The position numbers and the translations under genes are program-made. Below the pieces are notes generated by a model. That model ran no database searches, had not been told where the DNA came from, and saw only the letters and a list, made by a program, of their open reading frames with translations. Positions 16,234 through 24,240 of a stretch of DNA of 64,000 bases are shown one piece after another. The DNA is from JANNPJ01 sp965200525. Lineage in GTDB: Bacteria > Actinomycetota > Actinomycetes > Actinomycetales > Kineosporiaceae. How positions within the stretch are numbered: position 1 is the first letter of the stretch; the number at the start of each line of letters is the position of its first letter. The stretch covers positions 5,146,001 through 5,210,000 of the forward strand of contig OZ241368.1 of the NCBI GenBank assembly GCA_965200525.1, read 5' to 3'.

Positions 16234-16545
16234 ATGGCCGGAGCCCTGTCACCGGACGGCGACCAGCACCCCGGCGAGATCGTGTTCGAGAACCTCGTCG
16301 AGAACCGCACCCACAGCGAGCCCGCCACCGAGGTGCCGGTGGGAATCGCGTGGGTGAAGCTCGCCGGCCGGTGGGTTCCGGTGGTGAAGATCATCATCAC
16401 CGGCGCCGGCCGGATACGTGAGATGACCAGCTTCGGTCCGGACGGGCAGTTCCTGAGCCGCACGGTCGGGACGATGGGCCCCGCTCTCGAACCTGACCGT
16501 CCTGCGTCCGGCGATCAGGATGACTGGCCAGGATTCGGCCCCTGA
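16234..16545 (+). CDS. Hypothetical protein (103 aa)
   Basis: ATG 16234 follows an AGGAGGAGAGG Shine-Dalgarno at a somewhat long spacing. The product has a beta-rich centre (VPVGIAWVKLAGRWVPVVKIIITGAGRI) and an acidic tail with no TM segment. No family recognised. It is convergent with the DUF4240 gene. Confidence 0.55.
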   Translation: MAGALSPDGDQHPGEIVFENLVENRTHSEPATEVPVGIAWVKLAGRWVPVVKIIITGAGRIREMTSFGPDGQFLSRTVGTMGPALEPDRPASGDQDDWPGFGP

Positions 16546-16600
16546 ACTGGGCCAGGGAATGGGGGAAGTTCACCGACGCAGCCAGGGCCGGGCAGCACAA

Positions 16601-17047
16601 TCAGAGCTTGGCGGACTCGGTCCACAGTTCGTACGTGGGCTCGTAACTGCCGGTGCCGATGCCGCGCCGCTCGAAGACGTCCTGCAGAGCGGTGATCATC
16701 CTGCTGCCGGCTTCGAGGGTCTCCCAGTAGCGGCCGGCCACCTCGTCCGGATTGGCCAGCACGGACTCGTACCGCCGCCGGCCGGCAATCACAGCGGAGA
16801 TCCTCAGCTCGTCGAACAGATCCTCGTCCAGTTCGTCCTCGGGCTCTTCGTCCGGTCCGAGCCGGACGAGCTGGTTGAAGTGCGCCTCGGTGTCCAGGGC
16901 ATGGATCTTGACCGAGAGTTCGTCACCGAAGGCGATGACCTCGTCGTCCGACATGCCGTTCAGACGGTCCTGGAAGGCCTCGCGGGCCTTCTTGCTGACC
17001 TTCCCGCCCAGAGCGTCGATGACATCCCAGAACACCGTCTCGTCCAC
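16601..17047 (-). CDS. DUF4240-domain protein
   Basis: 148 residues beginning MDETVFWDVIDALGGK, the usual DUF4240 opening (M-x-E-x-x-FW-x-x-ID). Acidic middle (DEEPEDELDEDLFDEL) and the conserved 'GRYWETLEAGSRMI' with terminal 'YEPTYELW'. Soluble, function unknown. Last chromosomal gene before the tRNA integration site. Confidence 0.85.
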   Translation of the reverse strand: MDETVFWDVIDALGGKVSKKAREAFQDRLNGMSDDEVIAFGDELSVKIHALDTEAHFNQLVRLGPDEEPEDELDEDLFDELRISAVIAGRRRYESVLANPDEVAGRYWETLEAGSRMITALQDVFERRGIGTGSYEPTYELWTESAKL

Positions 17048-17203
17048 GCGGGCTTCCTCCGTCTGATCGGGTCAACTGGTCAAGCCGCCTCAGCCCGTCA
17101 CCCAGCTGTATCGATCGCCGATCCGAGCCCACGACCTCTCGTCATCGGCCGCTGCCCCGGCGCCGGGCTCGGTAAGGTTCTGTCGTGGTCGACCGACCGC
17201 GGC

Positions 17204-17277
17204 GGGGCAGTAGCTCAATAGGTTAGAGCAGCGGACTCATAATCCGTCGGTCGCGGGTTCGAACCCCGCCTGCCCCA
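17204..17277 (+). tRNA. tRNA with CAT anticodon (Met-elongator or Ile2)
   Basis: Acceptor GGGGCAG/CTGCCCC, discriminator A, D-arm AGCTCAATAGGTTAGAGCA, anticodon loop CTCATAA, T-arm GGTTCGAACCC. CAT can be Met or lysidine-modified Ile; this is not separable by eye. The 3' end reads CGA instead of CCA, unlike both att copies further right. It is the integration target of the array that follows. Confidence 0.93.
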
Positions 17278-17278
17278 C
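17236..17278 (+). repeat. att core, left copy (attL, within tRNA 3' half)
   Basis: Begins CTCATAATCCGTCGG and ends GCCTGCCCCAC. 43 bp identical to the copies at 43878 and 46081. The anticodon loop to the acceptor end is contained in it. Confidence 0.92.
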
Positions 17279-17369
17279 GAACGCTGACCTGCGGGTTTGG
17301 TCAAGTCGATGATCCAAATAGGCATGATCGCGGATCAAATCTGGTGCGAACTGCCTCTACAGTGTTGGC

Positions 17370-18653
17370 ATGGCTACGTCGAGCGGGCGGCGGAAGCGCG
17401 CCCGAGGCAATATCGAGCTCCAGGCGAGTGGCTCGCTGCGTGTTTCCGTGTATGCGGGCTACGACCCGGTAACCGGCCGTCGGCACTACCTGCGCGAGAT
17501 GGTGCCTGGTGGGCCCAAGGCCGAGATCGACGCCGAGAAGGTGTTGACACGTTTGCTGAACCAGGTGGATGAGCGGCGAAACCCGAAGTCCAGGGCAACC
17601 GTGAACCAGTTGCTTGATCGCTACCTCGAAGTCTTGGACGTCGACGATTCCACGAGCAAGACCTATCGCGGCTACATCAAGAACCACATCCGACCAGTCC
17701 TCGGCAAGATGCCCGTGGCGAAAGTGGACGGCGAGGTGCTGGACTCGTTCTACGGACAGCTGCGCCGCTGTCGAGTGCGCTGCAAGTCAGGATCACGGCA
17801 GATCGACCACAGGACCGTCCGCGAGCACGATTGCGACGACCGGTGCCGGCCACACAAGTGCCGACCGCTGGCGGCATCGACGGTTCGGCAGATTCACTGG
17901 ATCCTTTCCGGCGCGTTCGACCGCGCAGTGCGCTGGAACTGGCTAAGCGTGACCCCTTGTGGCAGTGCTGAGCCGCCAGCACCGCCCCGGCCCAACCCCG
18001 AGCCGCCCTCAGCTGAAGAAGCCGCACGCATCGTCATTGAGGCGTGGAAGGACACCGAGTGGGGAACCCTGCTCTGGGTGGCCATGACCACGGGGGTCCG
18101 ACGCGGCGAACTGTGCGCCCTTCGAAGGTCTCACATCGACCCGAAATCCGGTGTCCTGAGTGTCCCTCGAAGCGTGGCTGGCACCCGAAAGGTCATGCGC
18201 GAGAAAGACACGAAGACGCATCAGCAGCGCCGGGTCGCACTGGATACTGAGACACATCTGCTCTTGCAGGAGCATCTAGCACTCCAGGATCAGCTGGCCG
18301 CCGAGATCGGCGTCCAGGTTCGATCAGACGCGTATCTGTTCTCATTGGACCCCGACTGCAGCCGGCCTTTGGTTCCAGACTCCGTGAGCCAGCGCTACGA
18401 CCGAATGGTGGCCCGGCTCGGCATCGAGACCACACTGCACAAACTGCGGCACTACAATGCCACCGAACTTCTGACCGCCGGTGTTGATTTGCGAACCGTC
18501 GCCGGTCGGCTAGGCCACAGCGGGGGCGGCACGACGACTCTGCGCGTCTATGCCGCTTGGGTCGACGATGCAGGGCACAAAGCTGCTGAGACACTGGCGG
18601 GTCGCATGCCTGAGCGCCCGAAAAGCGCAGAGCGAGAACCAGTCAAGGATTGA
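17370..18653 (+). CDS. int: Tyrosine integrase of element 1
   Basis: 427 residues, ATG 17370. N-terminal arm-binding type region (RRKRARGNIELQASGSLRVS, then VYAGYDPVTGRRHYL), SAM-like core-binding domain ('SKTYRGYIKNHIRPVLGKMPVAKV'), then the catalytic domain. Catalytic residues are visible as Arg in 'TTGVRRGELCAL' (about 243), His and Arg in 'LHKLRHYNAT' (about 357-361), His in 'GRLGHSGGGTTT' and Tyr in 'RVYAAWVDD' (about 393). A Cys/His-rich insertion ('CRVRCKSGSRQIDHRTVREH') lies in the middle. It catalyses site-specific integration at the tRNA(CAT) 3' end. Its first 40 residues closely match the truncated integrase at 44012. Confidence 0.95.
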   Translation: MATSSGRRKRARGNIELQASGSLRVSVYAGYDPVTGRRHYLREMVPGGPKAEIDAEKVLTRLLNQVDERRNPKSRATVNQLLDRYLEVLDVDDSTSKTYRGYIKNHIRPVLGKMPVAKVDGEVLDSFYGQLRRCRVRCKSGSRQIDHRTVREHDCDDRCRPHKCRPLAASTVRQIHWILSGAFDRAVRWNWLSVTPCGSAEPPAPPRPNPEPPSAEEAARIVIEAWKDTEWGTLLWVAMTTGVRRGELCALRRSHIDPKSGVLSVPRSVAGTRKVMREKDTKTHQQRRVALDTETHLLLQEHLALQDQLAAEIGVQVRSDAYLFSLDPDCSRPLVPDSVSQRYDRMVARLGIETTLHKLRHYNATELLTAGVDLRTVAGRLGHSGGGTTTLRVYAAWVDDAGHKAAETLAGRMPERPKSAEREPVKD

Positions 18654-18707
18654 TCATGTCATGTTGGCGCGGACTCATCTGGCCGGCGTTTAGGGCTTGC
18701 GGACCAG

Positions 18708-18905
18708 TTTCTGTACGTCTTCGAGAGCCGCCCCGCGAAGCGGGGCAGGCGCGCCGGCCCAAAGGCCGGCCTTGCTGGCTTGCCGCTTCGCTCCCGCCAG
18801 CGGCCGGCGGCGCGGCGCGCACTGTCGACGCGAGGCGGAGACTCCGAAGCATGTACAGAAGACCGCAGGGGTGCTGCCCCCGCACCCCCGGCCCTCCCTT
18901 CAAGA
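18708..18905 (+). repeat. Multi-hairpin GC-rich repeat, copy B
   Basis: 455-bp gene-free stretch after the integrase holds this structured unit. It has TTCTGTAC (18709) and the inverted GTACAGAA (18853) as terminal repeats. Between them are hairpins CCCCGC-GAA-GCGGGG (18731-18745) and GCCGGCC-CAAA-GGCCGGC (18753-18770); just beyond is GGGGTGC/GCACCCC (18868-18888). The left edge matches the copy at 1606-1569 (minus). It could be a MITE-like repeat or a structured RNA. The remainder to 19108 shows nothing coding. Confidence 0.55.
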
Positions 18906-19108
18906 GCGGCCGAGCTGGTTGCCGAGGCGCAAGTCTGGGTTGACAGTCACCAGGCGCTCTCGTCGGTCGGGCACCCAAGGGCTACGCCGCCCCGGCCAGG
19001 GCCGCCAGCTGGGGTAGGCGGGTTCGGCCTTTCGAGACGGTGGCGGCCCCAACCGGCGCGACGTCGAGCTGCCGCTTGCCCGACCGACGAGAGCGCCACA
19101 TGTGTAGT

Positions 19109-19708
19109 CTAAATTTCATGAACCTTGCGAGGATGAACATTGAACCCTTGGTTTAAAAGCTCGGCATGTCGCAAATCGAGAGCAACTATCAATTCCTGCT
19201 TTAGAGCAAGCCAGTCGGAATTAGGGTCTACTACGTTTTCCGCCCGTATCCAGTTTCCCAACCAGACATTGCAGTTATATCGAACTATGAATATTATTTC
19301 CGCCAGGGAAAAAGACCCGACTGGAGAGCCCGAGAGCTTCACGTCAAGTACGTCTGAGGATATCTGCAACCTTCGCCTAAGTTCATTGTCTGTTAAATAG
19401 TTTGATTCGAAATACAGTGTTGCGCTAATTGATAGAGCACTTTCCTTTACAGCTTCATCGTGTTGAACTAAATTTGCAGGATTTTCGAGGAAACTTTTTA
19501 GAATGTTTTCTGCCGCCGCATATGACCTTTCTCGTCTCAGTCGTAATTCTTCTGCCAAAATTGCACGATCATATGCAATTTGAGAATCTTCCTGAAATTC
19601 CAACCGCTGCCGAGCCGCCTGTCGTCGGGCCCCCAAGCGGCCGGTGAGGTCACCCAGCAGCCCGATGGCTCCACCAACTGCTGCGCCTGCAATCGTCGCC
19701 AAGTCCAT
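19109..19708 (-). CDS. Hypothetical protein with N-terminal hydrophobic helix, low GC
   Basis: 199 residues from ATG 19708 (MDLATIAGAAVGGAIGLLGD); a GTG at 19756 would add 16 residues. The N-terminal hydrophobic segment probably anchors it in the membrane. The rest is helical and charged (RRQAARQRLEFQEDSQ, AEELRLRRERSYAAAENILK) with a C-terminal 'WLALKQELIVALDLRHAELL'. GC is clearly below that of neighbouring genes, with AT-rich codons, indicating separate acquisition. Family not recognised; a cargo or defence accessory gene is possible. Confidence 0.6.
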   Translation of the reverse strand: MDLATIAGAAVGGAIGLLGDLTGRLGARRQAARQRLEFQEDSQIAYDRAILAEELRLRRERSYAAAENILKSFLENPANLVQHDEAVKESALSISATLYFESNYLTDNELRRRLQISSDVLDVKLSGSPVGSFSLAEIIFIVRYNCNVWLGNWIRAENVVDPNSDWLALKQELIVALDLRHAELLNQGFNVHPRKVHEI

Positions 19709-20059
19709 CGGAACATCATGGACGTTGCGACCAACTCGGGACCACACTTCACACACACCGCTCCCATTCGAGCGCGAGTCCTTACGCGCGGCACTGCGAC
19801 ACCATGGTCGCCAACATGGTTTACATATTGGAAACGATGCAAAACGACCTCAACCGATACGCCAAATCCATACGGTCGCGGTCGCCGTCCCTGCTGGCAG
19901 TGGCCATCTTCGGCAGCCAACCATCAAGATCCACAGGCCTCGATGTTGACTCCGCGGATCGACGGTCCGTCGGGAGCCATACTGCGTCTCGATGCATCGT
20001 CGGCCAGGTTGTGGGCGTCGTCTGAACCACGGCGACGCCGTCCGAGGTACCGTCGCTAG
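19709..20059 (+). other. Gene-free intergenic region between divergent genes
   Basis: About 350 bp. A 73-codon frame from ATG 19804 is open but has no Shine-Dalgarno and no family resemblance. Otherwise I see only the upstream region of the two divergent flanking genes. Confidence 0.4.
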
Positions 20060-20962
20060 GTGACCTTGTCTCGGAGCGATCAGACCTTCACGGAGGCCGA
20101 TGCTCGAGATTCCGTAATTGAAGCCGCTCGAACGTCGGGCCTGGTCAGCGGCGACATCCAGCTTCGGCGCCTAGGGTCCAACGCCGTTTTCAGCGTTGGA
20201 CCCGATGTGGTCGCACGGGTAGCTCGGCCGGAGGCCGACGGCCGGGATGTGCAGCGGAGCGTTGAGGCCGCCCGATGGCTGGCTTCCCAGGACGTCCCGG
20301 CGGTCTTGGCTCTGGACGTGGTCCAGCCCGTGAACGCTGCCGGCCTGCTTGTCACCTTCTGGCGGTCCCTTGGCGATGGCGAGGCGTACGGATCCACAGG
20401 AGATCTAGCCCAGCTGCTGCGGAGGCTGCATGCGCTTGTGCCCCCCGCCGAGTTGGAGCTCGCTCGTGTTGACCCGCTTCAGAGGGGCCGTACCCGACTG
20501 GCCTCCGCGCCGATCGGGCCTCAGGATCGCGAATTTCTTGTCCAACGGCTGGAGGACCTGGCGGACGCGTGGAAAGGCCTCTCATTCCATCTGCCCGTGG
20601 GAGTGATCCATGATGACGCCAGCGTCGGGAACGTCCTTATCGACGATGCTGGCACCGCCCGGCTGATCGATCTCGATGGTCTCTGCATTGGGCCCCGCGA
20701 GTGGGACTTGATTCAGACGGCGATTTACTACGACCGGTTCGGGTGGCACACTCACGAGGAGTATGAAACCTTCTGCGAGACCTACGGGTATGACGTCATG
20801 GCCTGGCCTGGTTATCAGGTCATGGCCGATGCCCGTGAGCTTCTCATGGTGACGTGGATCGCTAAGAACGCAGACAAGGATCAACGGACCGCGGACGAGG
20901 TTGCCAAGCGGATCATGACCTTGCGGACGGGCGGTAGCCGGCGGGACTGGCAGCCCTACTGA
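20060..20962 (+). CDS. Aminoglycoside-phosphotransferase-fold kinase
   Basis: 300 residues from GTG 20060. The APH/choline-kinase fold is seen in the nucleotide-loop region 'RLGSNAVFSVGPDVVARVARPE', the catalytic loop 'GVIHDDASVGNVLIDDAG' (Brenner-type H-x-D-x4-N, Asp conserved) near residue 187, and the metal-binding 'ARLIDLDGLCIGPREWDL'. The family phosphorylates small molecules, or is used in regulation. Copies are common in regulatory blocks of actinobacterial integrative elements. Resistance function should not be assumed. Confidence 0.85.
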   Translation: MTLSRSDQTFTEADARDSVIEAARTSGLVSGDIQLRRLGSNAVFSVGPDVVARVARPEADGRDVQRSVEAARWLASQDVPAVLALDVVQPVNAAGLLVTFWRSLGDGEAYGSTGDLAQLLRRLHALVPPAELELARVDPLQRGRTRLASAPIGPQDREFLVQRLEDLADAWKGLSFHLPVGVIHDDASVGNVLIDDAGTARLIDLDGLCIGPREWDLIQTAIYYDRFGWHTHEEYETFCETYGYDVMAWPGYQVMADARELLMVTWIAKNADKDQRTADEVAKRIMTLRTGGSRRDWQPY

Positions 20963-21018
20963 TCCTGCAGCCCGGCTGGAGAAGACGATTTTGATGCACC
21001 CAGCTGTGGCTGGGAACG

Positions 21019-22389
21019 TCAGCTGGCGGCGAGCCAGAGCGGGTGGTCTGCGTGCTCCTCGTGCAGGGTAGCCAGCCCCTTTTCGCCGGCGACGGCAACG
21101 ATGCGGCCCCGGAATTCTCGAACGTACGAGCCGCAGCGGGCTGATTTGAGGCCACGGCCCATCTCCAACGCCAGCCCAGCGACGCGGGTTGCTTCGGCCA
21201 CTTCCCCGGCAGCGGCGTGTGCATCGGCCAGGACCATGGTGGCGAAGAAGTCGCTGCGGACGTAGCTGCCGTCTGGGCTGAGGCTCTGGCTCGCGTACGT
21301 CGTGGCATCGACAGCGCGGCCCAGATCTCGCTGACAGTGTCCGAGCTCTGCAGCCAGCTCGGCGTCGTCGAAGTAGGCGATCCAGGCTGGATCAATGTCG
21401 ATGTTTCGGCGTTCGAAGAACGTGACGGCGTCGGCCATGGCGAGGTCGCAGCTGCGGCGATCGCCGAGTCGGGCGAGGGCCCGCGCTTCCATCGCGTGAA
21501 ACTGCGCGCGGAGGGTGTCTGTGCCGACCGTTCCGATGCCCGCGATTCCGGCTCGGGCCAGGTCCGCGGCTTCGCGATAGCGGCCGATGAAGGTCGCCTG
21601 GTGGCTCATTGCGGAAAGGATGCTGCCGGCGAGCAGGCGGTCTCCGCCGGCCTCGGCGAGGCGCAGTGCCTGGATGAAGTAGCGCTGGGCGAGTCCGTGC
21701 CGGCATCCGTCGTAGGACATCCAGGCTGCGAGCAGGGTCGCTTCGGCGGCGGCGACGAAGAGGGACTGACGGACAGCCTCGTCGTGGCGGCCGGCAAGCA
21801 TTGGTTCGACGTCGTCGGCCAGATACCTGATAAGTGCCGTCCGGGCGTGATCGCCGCCGAATCGGTTGTCGAGTGTGGCGAACATGTCGGCTGTTGACCT
21901 GAGGGCCTCGACGTCCGCCTTTCCGACGCGGCGGCCGGACGCGTGCTGGACGGCTGGGTGTTCGCGGGTGCCGATGAGCCACCTCAGCGATGCCTCGCCC
22001 CAGGCTGCGCTCTTGGGCTCCGACCGGAGGAGGGTCGGGTTCTCGGAGAGGTCTGCTCGTAGGAGATGAGTGAGGGTGCCGACCGTGTCGTCGAGGCCGG
22101 GCGCGTAGACCAGGCCCAGCTCGGCCGGTACCGCCTCACGCTTTGCCATCCCGAGGTCCATCGACGTCAGAGTTCGCCCGAGTCGAGCGCTCAGGACGTC
22201 GACGACGTAGCCGGCGGTTTGTTCGCGGGGCGTCATGCCACCGAGCCATCGGCTGACGGCCGTGTGGTCTGTACTCAGAGCCACGCCGTCGCGGGCAGCC
22301 ATCTCACGGACAGCGCGTGCAAGGGCCTTCTGGGAGAAGCCGGATTCGGCCAGCAGTTGGCCGAGCTGGTGGTTCCTCGCGTCAGCCAC
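21019..22389 (-). CDS. XRE-type regulator with TPR-like domain (NsdA/SarA-like)
   Basis: 456 residues. Start MADARNHQLGQLLAESGFSQ and HTH region 'KALARAVREMAARDGVALSTDHTAVSRWLGGMTP' (residues 15-60), followed by 'LSARLGRTLTSMDLGM'. The C-terminal 300 residues are helix-pair repeats ('EATLLAAWMSYDGCRHGLAQRYFIQALRLAE', 'DLARAGIAGIG', 'LADAHAAAGEVAEATR'). This matches the large actinobacterial family of XRE/TPR regulators linked to development and mobile-element control. An inverted repeat (22468-22489) lies upstream and may be its operator. Confidence 0.85.
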   Translation of the reverse strand: MADARNHQLGQLLAESGFSQKALARAVREMAARDGVALSTDHTAVSRWLGGMTPREQTAGYVVDVLSARLGRTLTSMDLGMAKREAVPAELGLVYAPGLDDTVGTLTHLLRADLSENPTLLRSEPKSAAWGEASLRWLIGTREHPAVQHASGRRVGKADVEALRSTADMFATLDNRFGGDHARTALIRYLADDVEPMLAGRHDEAVRQSLFVAAAEATLLAAWMSYDGCRHGLAQRYFIQALRLAEAGGDRLLAGSILSAMSHQATFIGRYREAADLARAGIAGIGTVGTDTLRAQFHAMEARALARLGDRRSCDLAMADAVTFFERRNIDIDPAWIAYFDDAELAAELGHCQRDLGRAVDATTYASQSLSPDGSYVRSDFFATMVLADAHAAAGEVAEATRVAGLALEMGRGLKSARCGSYVREFRGRIVAVAGEKGLATLHEEHADHPLWLAAS

Positions 22390-22467
22390 CTCGGCCCCCT
22401 CCTGTTACCCGAGGTATCCAGATTAGGGCTATTCGGGCACGACCGGGCGGCTGCAGCTAAAAAATCT

Positions 22468-22489
22468 GCACAAGTGCGCCCACTTGTGC
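22468..22489. promoter_or_regulatory. Operator-like inverted repeat
   Basis: GCACAAGTG-CGCC-CACTTGTGC: perfect 9-bp arms in the gap between the divergent XRE/TPR gene (start 22389) and the small gene at 22566. Confidence 0.6.
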
Positions 22490-22565
22490 GCCCTGGTGAC
22501 ACCTGTGGTGAGGAAGGAGGCTGAAGTGAGCCGGATCAACCTGATCGAGCAACAGGAGGAGTCGC

Positions 22566-22730
22566 ATGGGATTGACGAACGAAGAGCGAGTGTTGCTCGC
22601 TGGCCAGCTGCGAGAGGTGAGTCAGCTCGTAGAAGACCTGATGGAGAGCGCGAGAAGGCGACTCAGTCGTCTTTCGGATTCGATCGAGGGGGGTCCTGCT
22701 CCAGGCCGGCCGAGCGCTCCAGGGCTTTGA
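22566..22730 (+). CDS. Small hypothetical protein (54 aa)
   Basis: ATG 22566 follows a perfect Shine-Dalgarno (CAGGAGGAGTCGC). The peptide is amphipathic and helical: MGLTNEERVLLAGQLREVSQ then LVEDLMESARRRLSRLSDSI, ending in a Gly/Pro tail. Its 3' part overlaps the end of the convergent GntR gene. Small helical proteins in this position are usual in actinobacterial integrative elements. Not recognised. Confidence 0.5.
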   Translation: MGLTNEERVLLAGQLREVSQLVEDLMESARRRLSRLSDSIEGGPAPGRPSAPGL

Positions 22731-23103
22731 GCCGGTCATCCAGGCGTTGTGCCGTTTCTTCAAGCAGAGTCCGCAGGTCGCCGAGCTGGCGAGAAATTTG
22801 AACGAACTCGGAGGACGCCGGTGTGGGGTCTGGGGGACTGGCTGCAACGAAAGTTCCGCGCCCGTGGTTGGTAACCAGGACCCCTTCGTCGCGAAGCATG
22901 GCGAGGGCCTTCTGGACGGTCATAAGAGCAACGGAGTGCAGCTCCGACAGGTCCCGGCCGGAGGGAAGCCTGGCGCCGGGCGCGTAGGTGCCATCGGCGA
23001 TGAGCGCACGTAGCTCATCCGCCACCTGAACGTACGGAGCGCGAGCGTCGTTCGCCGAAACAGCCACGTCACGACCGTAGCCGACGTGGACCTGCGAGGT
23101 CAT
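22663..23103 (-). CDS. GntR-family repressor (KorSA-like)
   Basis: Winged HTH at the N-terminus: 'PYVQVADELRALIADGTYAPG', 'LPSGRDLSELHSVALMTVQKAL', 'LRDEGVLVTNHGRGTFV'. The C-terminus is a short helix ('ISRQLGDLRTLLEETAQRLDDRL') rather than an effector domain. That makes it like KorSA-type repressors that keep integrative elements silent. ATG 23103 (146 aa) is used; GTG 23067 is an alternative. The gene diverges from the excisionase-like gene across a perfect palindrome at 23138-23159, its probable operator. Confidence 0.83.
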   Translation of the reverse strand: MTSQVHVGYGRDVAVSANDARAPYVQVADELRALIADGTYAPGARLPSGRDLSELHSVALMTVQKALAMLRDEGVLVTNHGRGTFVAASPPDPTPASSEFVQISRQLGDLRTLLEETAQRLDDRLKALERSAGLEQDPPRSNPKDD

Positions 23104-23137
23104 CCAAGACGGACCGAGCGAGCGTTGCAGGATCAAG

Positions 23138-23159
23138 TGACCTAGGTTAACCTAGGTCA
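23138..23159. promoter_or_regulatory. Perfect 22-bp palindromic operator
   Basis: Half-site TGACCTAGGTT, exactly mirrored, lying between the divergent GntR gene and the excisionase/transfer operon. Likely autoregulatory and transfer-control site of the GntR protein. Confidence 0.75.
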
Positions 23160-23196
23160 ATATTCAGTGGTTCGAGTTTCTGAAGGGAGTGTGGAG

Positions 23197-23493
23197 ATGC
23201 GTAACTACGAGTCGACCGGTCGTCGCCCTGCGGCGATCGAGGTTGTTGGTCAGGAGCCGATCCGGCGAACATCGACGTTCTTCAGCGTCGCGCAGACCGC
23301 CCAGCTGCTGGGCATGTCGGAGATGACGCTCTACCGAGCCATCAGCGCGGGAGAGTTCCCCGCGGTACGGATCCGAGGTCGGTTGATCATCCCGGCCCGC
23401 GCAATCGACGAGATGGTGGATGCGGCTCTGGCCGGTGGCCGGTCGGTGGATGCGGTTGATTGGGTCGCGACGGCGGCGGGGGTTCGGTCATGA
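23197..23493 (+). CDS. xis: Excisionase-like HTH protein
   Basis: 98 residues from ATG 23197 (GGAG just upstream). The MerR/HTH_17-type domain is 'FFSVAQTAQLLGMSEMTLYRAISAGEFPAVRIRGRLIIPARAIDEM'. This is the usual domain of excisionases and BldC-like factors. It is the first gene after the palindromic operator and heads a run of overlapping genes, so it could link excision to transfer. The next gene overlaps it by ATGA. Confidence 0.82.
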   Translation: MRNYESTGRRPAAIEVVGQEPIRRTSTFFSVAQTAQLLGMSEMTLYRAISAGEFPAVRIRGRLIIPARAIDEMVDAALAGGRSVDAVDWVATAAGVRS

Positions 23494-23735
23494 GCCGCCA
23501 GGTCGCCCGGCCTGCCCTCGTGCCGTTGGCCATGGCGGTGGGAGTGCCCCTCGGCTTGCTGCAGATCTCAGCTCTTGCCGCTGCCCTGTCGCTGCCGGTC
23601 TCCGTCCTGCTGGCCGGGTTGGCATTCGTCATGGGGCACGAAACCCGCCGAAACGCGCAGTTGTCGGCCGACTGGGCTCAGGTCGCGCTGGAGTCCGACA
23701 GTTCGACCCAGCAGGGATCCGGAGTTCTGTGGTGA
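23490..23735 (+). CDS. Small membrane protein (81 aa), Spd-like
   Basis: Start ATG 23490 overlaps the excisionase-like stop. Two adjoining hydrophobic segments (LVPLAMAVGVPLGLLQISAL and LSLPVSVLLAGLAFVMGH) and a polar tail. Small hydrophobic proteins of this kind are commonly encoded in plasmid/AICE spread loci. No enzymatic motif seen. Confidence 0.65.
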   Translation: MSRQVARPALVPLAMAVGVPLGLLQISALAAALSLPVSVLLAGLAFVMGHETRRNAQLSADWAQVALESDSSTQQGSGVLW

Positions 23736-23842
23736 GCGGCGGTGTGACTCCCGGCAAGGGGACGCGTCCGCCGGCCAGCGGGACGGTTCACCCGCCTCGG
23801 CCAGGCTGGGGCGGAGACACGAAGGGCGACAAGGGTCGATGA
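23732..23842 (+). CDS. Very small basic/Pro-Gly-rich protein (36 aa)
   Basis: GTG 23732 overlaps the preceding stop and its TGA overlaps the next ATG, so it sits in a chain of four-base overlaps. Sequence starts MSGGVTPGKGTRPPASG and ends DTKGDKGR. Too short for family assignment; the overlap chain is the main evidence for translation. Confidence 0.45.
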   Translation: MSGGVTPGKGTRPPASGTVHPPRPGWGGDTKGDKGR

Positions 23843-24066
23843 GCATCGTTGTTCACGAGCCGGCCGCGGCCGGGGGAGGCGCGCGGATCAGTTGCTTTGG
23901 CTGCGACGCGGCTTTCGACGTCATGAAGGACCACGGTGAGGCTGCCTATTTCGCGGGTGTGCACAACGACCTGGTTCACGGTGGCCAGGATGAGGCCGCC
24001 GTGTTTCTCCCAGGCGATCGCTCCGAAGTGAGCGACTTGGTCGACGACGACGCAGACGAGCTCTAA
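23839..24066 (+). CDS. Small CxxC protein (75 aa)
   Basis: ATG 23839 overlaps the previous stop. 'ISCFGCDAAFDVMKDHG' holds a CxxC pair and is followed by 'FAGVHNDLVHGG', whose His residues could complete a metal site. The C-terminus is very acidic and ends DDDADEL, matching the ends of two other proteins of this operon. Function unknown; probably a transfer-operon accessory. Confidence 0.6.
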   Translation: MSIVVHEPAAAGGGARISCFGCDAAFDVMKDHGEAAYFAGVHNDLVHGGQDEAAVFLPGDRSEVSDLVDDDADEL

Positions 24067-24240
24067 CCACCACCGGGTCGACCGGTTCGGCAATCCCTTT
24101 CTCACATTTTCACGGTACGGCCAGTTCGGTAGGGCCGTACCTGCCTGCAGCACGCCCAAAACCAGCCTCAGCGAACGGATTGGAGGTGATCAGTGATGGG
24201 AACGAAGCGGCCCCGAGCCTGAACCGCCCTGCTCACCGGT

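Noticed and set aside
18708..18905. CRISPR array or retron RNA
   Set aside because: Hairpins are unrelated to each other, there are no regularly spaced repeats, and no cas or reverse-transcriptase gene is nearby.
19804..20025. 73-codon frame from ATG 19804
   Set aside because: No Shine-Dalgarno, no homology I recognise, and weak codon bias; left as intergenic.
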